Shown piece after piece: positions 51,688-59,600 of a DNA stretch of 64,000 nucleotides. A model generated the notes under the pieces. That model was not told where the DNA came from. It saw only the letters and a list, made by a program, of their open reading frames with translations, and searched no databases. This stretch comes from DYFT01 sp041695085 (GTDB lineage Bacteria > Bacteroidota > Ignavibacteria > UBA10030). The stretch covers positions 79,169 to 143,168 of the forward strand of contig JBGFRO010000041.1 of the NCBI GenBank assembly GCA_041695085.1. The letters run 5' to 3'. The translations under genes and the position numbers were made by a program. Every line of letters starts with the position of its first letter. The stretch's first letter is position 1.

Positions 51688-52521
51688 ATGTCCAAGAAGA
51701 AAAAGCGCACGATGTCAACAGCGCACACTCCGGCAGCTCACGACTCAAGGGAGCCGGATCGCCCGAGGGTGTATCTCATAGGCGAGCCCCCCCTCGTCGA
51801 GCAATATGCCCAGATTATCGCGGAGAAAGAGTACGAAGTATGTGTGCAGTGGAACAACCGCCGACCGGCAGACATCGAGCTTGATCGAGTCCGCGTACAA
51901 CAAACATCCGTCATCCCGGCCTCTACTTCAGTCGCGTTGGAGCTCACGAACAACGATCGCGCCTTCAAGCAGAAGAATTTGACGAAACTCGACGCAACAT
52001 TGCCTGCGACCACTCCCATCCTCTCATCGTCGGTCACCATCACAGCCGCGGAACAGTCACAATGGATGCGTCACCGTCATCGGTTGGTGGGATTTTGCGC
52101 GATGCCCACACTTGCCGATCGTCCACTGGTCGAGGTGGCCCCGACAGTCTTCTCCCCTCGCGAGACGCTGACAGTCGTACAGCATTTCTTCGCATCGATC
52201 GGGAAGGAGATTGTCCTCGTGCAAGACCGTGTCGGGATGGTGCTCCCCCGTATCCTTTGTCAGATCATCAACGAGGCGGCATTTGCGTTACAGGAAGACG
52301 TTGCGACCCCTCAAGATGTGGATATAGCGATGAAGCTCGGCACAAACTATCCGCTGGGGCCAATCGAGTGGGGCAACAAGATCGGAATACGGAACGTTTA
52401 TCACATCCTCCAAGCTATGCACGACGATTTACTGGAAGACCGGTATCGCATTGCTCCCCTGTTGAAACAACTCGCCCTCACCGGCGAGTGGTGGCGGGAA
52501 GAATTGACCATATCTCAATGA
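51688..52521 (+). CDS. Degenerate 3-hydroxyacyl-CoA dehydrogenase paralogue
   Basis: 277 residues with a Lys-rich N-terminus. The NAD loop is broken (LIGEPPLV where the neighbour has GAGTMG). The catalytic His aligns with Cys137 (VGFCAMPTLADRPLVEV), and the SNTS stretch is SSSVT; Glu149 is kept. The C-terminal dimer domain is well preserved (QDVDIAMKLGTNYPLGPIEW). It begins 3 bp after the active enzyme's stop, so it may be a partner subunit with structural rather than catalytic role; that is inference. A pseudogene is unlikely, as the frame is intact. Confidence 0.75.
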   Translation: MSKKKKRTMSTAHTPAAHDSREPDRPRVYLIGEPPLVEQYAQIIAEKEYEVCVQWNNRRPADIELDRVRVQQTSVIPASTSVALELTNNDRAFKQKNLTKLDATLPATTPILSSSVTITAAEQSQWMRHRHRLVGFCAMPTLADRPLVEVAPTVFSPRETLTVVQHFFASIGKEIVLVQDRVGMVLPRILCQIINEAAFALQEDVATPQDVDIAMKLGTNYPLGPIEWGNKIGIRNVYHILQAMHDDLLEDRYRIAPLLKQLALTGEWWREELTISQ

Positions 52522-53189
52522 GGCTTCGTATGAAACACATCGCTCGAATAGCACTGCCTGGCCTGGTCTCCGTTTCTTTGATCTACGGCCAGTCGCCCAC
52601 CTCCCAGCATCCGTTCGAAGGAATTATCGAATTCAAGATGCAAGATTTGATGGAGGTCGTGATATTCGATCTCTTTGTGAAAGGTGACAGAATGATGATG
52701 CAGTCGCATGCAAGAAATGACGCAAGACCGACCTTCATCTGGGACTTCGGCGGGGGAAAGTTGATTACGTTTGTGACTGCAACGGAAAAATACCTCGAGA
52801 GACCGTATACTCCCTCCGCTCCCACCGTCACGGAGGAGATGCCAGACATCAAAGCAACAGAGGAACGAGAGACGATCGCAGGGCTTCCTTCGGATCTGTT
52901 CATCGTACGATCGGACGAAGCCGAAATAGAAGTATGGGCGACCAAAACGTTAGGTGCGCTTGCCAGTATCGGGAATCCGAATCGACCCACAAAAAACCTG
53001 ACGTGGCAGCAACACTTGCGCCAGCAAGGCTACACCATCACGCGCATGGTGTGGAAAGACGCCAGCGGTTACGAGACGGGCCGTTGGGAAATTCTTAAGG
53101 TAACGCGCAGGGCGGTTCCCGAGTCGGTGTTCCGCATCCCGCGTGGTTTTCAAAAGGTAGAGAATGAACAAGAGCTCTTTCGTCGTTAA
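52518..53189 (+). CDS. DUF4412-like exported protein
   Basis: 223 residues, start ATG at 52518 overlapping the previous stop (ATGA); a second ATG at 52530 is equally possible. A signal peptide reads MKHIARIALPGLVSVSLIYG. The rest resembles DUF4412: FEGIIEFKMQDLMEVVIFDL, GDRMMMQS, then a C-terminal PESVFRIPRGFQKV as in related periplasmic proteins of the Bacteroidota. Function unknown. Confidence 0.7.
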   Translation: MRLRMKHIARIALPGLVSVSLIYGQSPTSQHPFEGIIEFKMQDLMEVVIFDLFVKGDRMMMQSHARNDARPTFIWDFGGGKLITFVTATEKYLERPYTPSAPTVTEEMPDIKATEERETIAGLPSDLFIVRSDEAEIEVWATKTLGALASIGNPNRPTKNLTWQQHLRQQGYTITRMVWKDASGYETGRWEILKVTRRAVPESVFRIPRGFQKVENEQELFRR

Positions 53190-53202
53190 AGGAGAAAGAA
53201 CG

Positions 53203-53919
53203 ATGCACACTCGCAATTCGAACAGACAGATCGAACGATGGAGCGCCATGGCGGCCCTCCTTTTCTTCGCCACGATCTCCGCCCTTTCACAACCACGGGT
53301 GTCGGTGGAAAAGTCAACGATCGACCTTGGTGTCATATACAACGGGCAGACACGTAAAGCCAGCATTGTCTTGAAAAATACCGGCAAAGTCGTTCTGAAG
53401 GTGTTGGACATCCAGACCTCGTGCGGGTGTACAGCGGTGAAACATCCGAAGAATGAGCTCAAACCGGGTGAATCCGACCATCTCGAAGTTGAGTTCAATT
53501 CCACCGGCTTTCGAGGCAAGGTATCCAAGACGGTGACCATTCAAACAAATGATCCAGCTCATCCCGCCGTGACTGTGACACTGCTCACAGATGTGATCGA
53601 GGAACTGGTTCCCATCAACAACTCGTCGGCCGTCTGGTTAGGCAGTCTGCCCGTCGGAAAAGAAGTGGAACATAAGGTCGGTTTCAAAAACGTCTCGGCT
53701 CAAGTAGTGACCCTGAAAGGATATACATCATCTACGCCGAACGTGTCGGTGAAATTCGAAAGTAAAGCGGTCAAGCCGGCGGACACAATCTACGTTGTGG
53801 TGAAGGTAAAGCCGGAGAAGGCTGATTTCCAGAACGAACAGATCATGATCCAAACGGACAGCAAGAAGCAATCTCTCGTCCCGATGCGCGTCACATTCAT
53901 TGGAATGAAGTCCAGCTGA
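53203..53919 (+). CDS. DUF1573 exported protein
   Basis: 238 residues with an N-terminal hydrophobic segment (MAALLFFATISALSQ). Two Ig-like (ASH/HYDIN-type) beta-domains; the first has the DUF1573 hallmark TSCGCTAVKHPKNELKPGES with a Cys pair. AAAGGAG precedes the ATG at 53203. DUF1573 proteins are common in Bacteroidota and often lie beside rhodanese and MauE/DoxX genes, as here; role unknown. Confidence 0.85.
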   Translation: MHTRNSNRQIERWSAMAALLFFATISALSQPRVSVEKSTIDLGVIYNGQTRKASIVLKNTGKVVLKVLDIQTSCGCTAVKHPKNELKPGESDHLEVEFNSTGFRGKVSKTVTIQTNDPAHPAVTVTLLTDVIEELVPINNSSAVWLGSLPVGKEVEHKVGFKNVSAQVVTLKGYTSSTPNVSVKFESKAVKPADTIYVVVKVKPEKADFQNEQIMIQTDSKKQSLVPMRVTFIGMKSS

Positions 53920-53921
53920 CC

Positions 53922-54401
53922 ATGCGTGAAGCCATCCGAGAAGCGGGAATCCTTTTCCTCATAGCCACTCTTCTAGGTTTGGCGTACACGGCTGTAACCG
54001 GTAAGGGACTCTTCGCAGACCGCACCTTTCCTGCTTCGCCAACAGGCAATTCCCTCCCCCGTACTGTTGCTCCCTCCATGATCCATCTTCAGGAAGCTCA
54101 ACGCCTTTTCGAGACGGGATCGGCGCTCTTTCTCGACTCACGCAATGCGTACGACTATGACCGGGGCCACATCAAAGGGGCAATGAACATTCCGCTCAAA
54201 GAGTGGGAGAACGCAAAACATCGGCTCGAAAGCCTATCGAAAGATCATCCTTTTGTGGTCTATTGTGATGGTGCGGAATGTAATTCGAGCATCGAACTGG
54301 CAGCAAAGCTCTATGCTGCCGGATTCACCAACGTGAAGATCTTCTTCGGTGGATGGCGTGAGTGGGAGGGAAGTGGCCTTCCGACAAATAAATCTGATTA
54401 G
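53922..54401 (+). CDS. Membrane-anchored rhodanese-like protein
   Basis: 159 residues. One N-terminal membrane segment (residues 9-26) then a periplasmic rhodanese domain (55-155). ALFLDSRNAYDYDRGHIKGA is the CH2A region and YCDGAEC holds the active-site Cys115, so sulfur transfer is possible. Two bp after the DUF1573 gene, 35 bp before the MauE-like gene. Confidence 0.9.
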   Translation: MREAIREAGILFLIATLLGLAYTAVTGKGLFADRTFPASPTGNSLPRTVAPSMIHLQEAQRLFETGSALFLDSRNAYDYDRGHIKGAMNIPLKEWENAKHRLESLSKDHPFVVYCDGAECNSSIELAAKLYAAGFTNVKIFFGGWREWEGSGLPTNKSD

Positions 54402-54436
54402 ATGATCCGAACATCTCTTTGTTTACAACAAACATT

Positions 54437-54913
54437 ATGAAAGTACTCCTTCAAAACGATCATTTGTCGCTCCTTGCGCGAGCGTTTGTTGGAGGATTAT
54501 TTGTTGTCATCAGCATTGACAAGATCGCTGATCCCGCGAGCTTTGCAACTTCAATCGGTAATTATCGGCTCCTGCCACAATGGAGCCTTGAGGTCATTGC
54601 AACAATCCTTCCATGGCTTGAACTCCTTTGCGGACTTTCGCTCTTGGCGGGACTCTTCGTACGAGGAAGCGCTCTCCTGCTTACCGGCATGCTCTTCATC
54701 TTCACCGTTGCCATTGTGACTGCCCTTCTGCGCGGGCTCGACATCACGTGTGGATGTTTCACACAAGACCCCTCCGCGGAGAAGATTGGTTGGATGAAAG
54801 TTGCTGAAAATGTCTCTCTCTTTCTGTTGATCCTGTTTGTGTTCCTCGCGAAAAATGCGAGATTTACTGTTGTATCGTATCTTCAACATACCGCAGGGGG
54901 ACGCCCGAGCTAA
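54437..54913 (+). CDS. MauE/DoxX-family membrane protein
   Basis: 158 residues with four membrane segments. The start at 54437 (MKVLLQNDHLSLLARAFVGG) is preferred to 54419. DKIADPASFATSIGNYRLLP and the DITCGCF motif are typical of MauE/DoxX-like proteins, which are thought to help periplasmic disulfide or quinone-linked redox steps. Third member of the DUF1573-rhodanese-MauE set. Confidence 0.85.
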   Translation: MKVLLQNDHLSLLARAFVGGLFVVISIDKIADPASFATSIGNYRLLPQWSLEVIATILPWLELLCGLSLLAGLFVRGSALLLTGMLFIFTVAIVTALLRGLDITCGCFTQDPSAEKIGWMKVAENVSLFLLILFVFLAKNARFTVVSYLQHTAGGRPS

Positions 54914-54973
54914 CTACGAAATGCCGCTGGAGTCCGCTCGGTCTTCTCCTTTCACCACGTTCTTTTAATCACC

Positions 54974-56188
54974 ATGTCAACACGTACTGAAGCTGTCATC
55001 GTCGACGCTCTCCGTACCCCCATCGGCAAATATGGTGGCGTGCTCAAAGACGTTCGCCCCGACGATCTCAGTGCCTTCGTTCTCAAAGCGCTCGTCGAAC
55101 GAAACAAGCTCGATCCCGAAGAAGTAGATGACGTTCTCTGGGGATGCGCCAATCAAGCCGGAGAAGACAACAGAAACGTAGGTCGGATGGCAACGATCCT
55201 GGCCGGATTTCCTTTTTCCGTTCCAGCAGCCACAGTGAACAGGCTCTGTGGATCAAGTCTGGAGGCGATCAATCAAGCTGCTCGCGCCATATGGGCAGGG
55301 GAATACGAACTCATTCTTGCGGGGGGTGTAGAAAGCATGACGCGCGCCCCCTATGCGATCCCGAAGAATGTCTCCGGCCAGGCTCTCTATGGCAATCTCA
55401 CGGCGTATGACACGGCTCTCGGTTGGCGCTTTCCGAACCCGGCGATGGAGAAGATCATTCCTCTCGAATCGATGGGGGAGACAGCAGAAAACGTAGCGAC
55501 GTTGTACTCCATCAGCCGCGAAGAGCAAGATCTCTTCGCGCTGCGCAGTCATCAACTCGCCGTTCAGGCCCAACAAGAAGGAAGGTGGAATGATGAAATA
55601 CTTCCGGTCGAAGTGCCTCAAAAAAGGGGGGAACCGATTCTTGTGCGACACGATGAAGGACCGCGACCCGATACATCGTTTGAAAAGCTCTCGAAACTTC
55701 CTCCCGCGTTTCGGCAGGGAGGGAGCGTTACCGCCGGCAATTCCTCGTCTCTCAACGACGGCGCAGCGGGAATCATACTCATGTCCGAGCCTCGCGCAAA
55801 GGCACTGAACCTCACTCCGTTGGCGCGAGTCGTCTCAACAGGAATTGCGGGGGTCGATCCCCGGTGCATGGGGATCGGTCCTGTTCCGGCAACCGAAATG
55901 GCGCTCAAGCGCGCAGGTCTTCAAATGACTCAAATCGATCTGATGGAGTTGAATGAGGCATTCGCAGCACAGTCGCTCGCCTGTATTCGGGAGTTGGGCG
56001 TCGATCCCGACCTTGTGAATGTCAACGGCGGCGCGATCGCGCTTGGCCATCCTCTCGGTTGCAGCGGTGCACGCATCCTTACGTCGCTCGTTTATGAAAT
56101 GAAACGACGCAAGTCCCGCTACGGAATAGCGACAATGTGTATTGGTGTGGGCCAGGGAATCACAACGCTCATCGAGGGGATATCGTAA
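54974..56188 (+). CDS. Acetyl-CoA acyltransferase (thiolase, PaaJ/PcaF type)
   Basis: Cleaves 3-oxoacyl-CoA with CoA; 404 residues. Catalytic Cys92 (VNRLCGSSLEA), His359 (ALGHPLGCSGAR) and Cys389 (TMCIGVGQG) are all present. The N-terminus VIVDALRTPIGKYGGVLKDV and GCANQAGEDNRNVGRMA most resemble the beta-ketoadipyl/3-oxo-5,6-dehydrosuberyl-CoA thiolases (PcaF/PaaJ), with which the PaaG-, PaaF- and PaaH-like genes upstream agree. Substrate not provable from sequence. Confidence 0.92.
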   Translation: MSTRTEAVIVDALRTPIGKYGGVLKDVRPDDLSAFVLKALVERNKLDPEEVDDVLWGCANQAGEDNRNVGRMATILAGFPFSVPAATVNRLCGSSLEAINQAARAIWAGEYELILAGGVESMTRAPYAIPKNVSGQALYGNLTAYDTALGWRFPNPAMEKIIPLESMGETAENVATLYSISREEQDLFALRSHQLAVQAQQEGRWNDEILPVEVPQKRGEPILVRHDEGPRPDTSFEKLSKLPPAFRQGGSVTAGNSSSLNDGAAGIILMSEPRAKALNLTPLARVVSTGIAGVDPRCMGIGPVPATEMALKRAGLQMTQIDLMELNEAFAAQSLACIRELGVDPDLVNVNGGAIALGHPLGCSGARILTSLVYEMKRRKSRYGIATMCIGVGQGITTLIEGIS

Positions 56189-56680
56189 ACTCTTTCCAAT
56201 AGATTTTTAACGAAAACTTCACTTGACTCTTGATCCCGTTTTTTCTACCATCGAAATGTCAGGAATGGGTGGATGATCCATCCATGGTTACTGGCGTCTC
56301 AGAAACCCTGCCTTTTCCCGACGCGTCGTCACGACGTGCGCACCGCCTCATCGTAACCAGCACGCCGCGTTCCTTCTCGAAGGACAATCGTTGTCGCACG
56401 TATCTGTCCGTGATGGACGAACGATCCATTGCGGTCAGTAACTCACGAAGTTGATTCCCGCTTTATGCGCTGTCGTGTTCTCGTCAGGGGGGAGCTGGAC
56501 GAGAGAACATGAGCTCCTCCGTTTGATCTCAACGCTTTCGCGGCCGTAAAGCATACTCCCTCTTGCGTTGCACGACTCGCTTCCATCATCTACTGCGAGG
56601 AAAGGGAAGGCACTTTCATTTTGGAGTTATCCGAGCTTCAAGGTTTCTCTTTGCGATCTCCCTCAATCATGGAGGTTGTT
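56189..56680 (+). promoter_or_regulatory. Intergenic region with candidate promoter before the beta-helix gene
   Basis: No credible gene in these 490 bp. TTGACT (56223-56228), 17 bp, TACCAT (56246-56251) is the best promoter candidate and would leave a leader of about 425 nt. An imperfect stem GTTCTCGTC/GACGAG-GAAC lies near 56477-56508. GGAGGT at 56671-56676 is the SD of the next gene. Confidence 0.35.
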
Positions 56681-59600
56681 ATGCGCTGCACGTACCGAGC
56701 CGTTTCACTCTTTGTCCTTTTGACCACATCCCTCTTTCTAACACCGGACGCACGGGCGGGTGACGTTTCCGGTGCAATCACTTCCGACACGACGTGGACG
56801 CTGAGCGGAAGTCCGGTCGTCATACTTGATTCCGTGACGGTGACGCTCGGGAAAACGCTCACGATCGAACCCGGAGTTGTTGTGAGGTTCAACTCGGGTA
56901 CGACACTTGTCATCGCGGGGAAACTTGTTGCGGCAGGAACAGCAACGAACCGGATTCGTTTCACCTCCTCTCTCACTTCCCCGTTGCCGGGAAGTTGGCG
57001 CAACCTGACATTCCTTGGATCTGCCGACGTGAGCTCTGTAGTAGCATACTGCCTCTTCGAGTATGGGGGCAGCGGGACAAATGGATCCACGATCTTTTAC
57101 GCGACCGGAGCTCCCGCCATCCGCATCGCCCACACGACGGTTTGGTTGAGCGGCGGCCATGGCATCAACGTTCGGTCTTCCTCTCCCCGCATCTCCGCCT
57201 CTATCATCCGCTCCAACAACGGATACGGTATCTATAGTGACCTCGTCACATCGGTGATCATCGATTCTTCCATCATCAACAGTAACGTCCATGGAGGGAT
57301 CCGTATTCCCATCAATTCTTCACCGACCGTCACCTATTGTGATGTTGATTCCAACGGTATCGGTATCTTCATCGACAACAGCTCCTCTCCAACGGTCCAA
57401 CGGAATAACATTCGCAAGAACAACATCGGAATTCAGTTTGCTGGAGTCGGGACGACACAGCCGACGATTTCTCTCAACACGATTACGGGCAACACGACGT
57501 GGGGATTCCTCAATACCAGTATATCCACCACCGTGCTGGCAAGAAACAACTACTGGGGAAGCGATCTCGGTCCGTATCACCCCGGACTCAACCCGACAGG
57601 CCTTGGTGAGAAGGTCAGCAACAACGTCGACTTTCAACCGTGGACAATCCTTGCTCCTCCATTGCTGGTCACGCCAGTAACCACCATCTCCGGAAGTCCG
57701 GTCTGGGAAACCGGTGTCTTCTGGATTAAGAACAGCGTCAGCGTCGCACCTGGCCAAACACTTACGATACGTCCAGGGGTGATCGTAAAGTTTGCAATCA
57801 ACGCCCGACTCACCGTCAGCGGTACCATTATCGCCAACGGGAAGGCGGACAGCCTCATCATCTTCACATCTGAGCGGGACGATCCGTATGGTGGGGATAC
57901 GAATGGAGATGGCGGAACTACAATCCCCGCTCGCGGGAATTGGGATATGGTCTGGTTGTCTGGAGGAGGAAACGACTCGAGTGTCTTGAAGCACTGTGTG
58001 TTCCGGTTCGGAGGATCTTCAGGTAATGGTAACGTCCGTGTAGACGGACGCACGCGGGCGATCTTCAACAGTACATTCACTCAAAGCTCGAACTACGGTC
58101 TGTACCTCGCAGGTGGTGCCCACGACTCGATCGCACATTGCACATTTGGATCGAATAGTCTTGATGGAGTACTGATTCAGAACTCAAGTCCGAGATTCTA
58201 CAACGTCAAAGCAGTCGGGAACGGCCGCCATGGGATACTCGCTAATAGCGGCTCGATTTCCTTCAACGTTCGGAAATCTGTGTTTACGGGGAACAGCCAC
58301 GGCATCGTTGCGGATGCCGGCTCTTCAGGGGCGACCCTTGTCTCCCTAGATAGCTCGGACATCTCCAACAACGTTCACAGTGGACTTTATCTGTGGTACG
58401 GGAAGGGGCCGCAATATTTCGGTCATAACCGGATTGCCAACAACGGCGGCGAGGGCTTGTGGTGTTACAACGTGGATGGTCTTGTGACGATTGAGAACAA
58501 TTCCATCATGAACAACGGCCGGGAAGGGATCATCACCTCGAAAGCAATCATCCGGAACAACGTCATCAATGGAAATCGCTATCCGATTGCGCTGCAAGGA
58601 CGTGTCAATTCGACCTACAGCAACAATACAATTACAGGCAACACATACAACAACGTGATGGCCCTGCGGATCAATCGGTGGGAGGAGAGCTTCTCGGACA
58701 CACTCAAAGCGACCGTTCCGGCGGGAATGGTGCCGGGGAACTACGTTGTCATCGAGAACAATCCCGGATGGGGACTGGTGAGCGGCCAAACGTTGGTGAT
58801 TCAGCCGGGTGTTGTCATCAAGATGGATCCAGGTATGTACCTCCGAATGGAGGGGACGCTCATTGCAAACGCAAGCGGGGGAAATCCGGTCGTCTTCACG
58901 TCTTACAGGGACGGAAGTTACGGCGGGAAAACGAATCTGGGGACGGACAACGCTCCCCCTTCCCCGGGAGATTGGCGGTACATCCGCATTCGAACAAGCT
59001 CTGCGAACAGTACGATTCTGAATAACGTCGTGTTGAAGTTCGGTGGGATGGACGGATGGGGCAATTTGTGGTTTGATGCGACGATCACTCTTGGGACACC
59101 GGTGCGAAATGTCGTCAGCAGACGATCGAGCAATATCGGCATTCGTGTAGGAGACGGCGTGATGACATTTGAGAATGCGACGATCGATAGCAATGGAACG
59201 CACGGGATGTATGTGGAGGGGAACCGTCCTTCCAACGTGGCAATTCGGAATAGTACGGTTCAGGATAATGGTACGGGTCAGGGTCTTCGGTGTGCCGATC
59301 AATCGGCCTTTTCCGAGGTCTTGAACTGTCTCATTCGAAGGAATGGGAGTTGGGGTATCGGCGTTGACAACGGTACGATCCCTCAAACATATAGCGGCAA
59401 CACCATTACGCATAATGGCGCAGGAGGAATCTGGAACAACAGTCCAACCCTCTCAGCAAACAGTCTTCTCATCATAGGCAACACCATCACTGATCATCCG
59501 AACGAGGGGGTACTGAGTACGCGCGCCCGTTTTATCGACAACCGGTTCGAACGCAATCGGTATCCTCTCGCCGTCTGGCGTGCACTCGGAAATATCTATA

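Noticed and set aside
52062..52517. Upstream in-frame extension of the DUF4412-like gene
   Set aside because: It overlaps the degenerate dehydrogenase in another frame; the start at 52518 gives a signal peptide and the ATGA coupling.
56230..56454. 74-codon frame before the beta-helix gene
   Set aside because: No SD, no recognisable motif, and it overlaps the probable leader.
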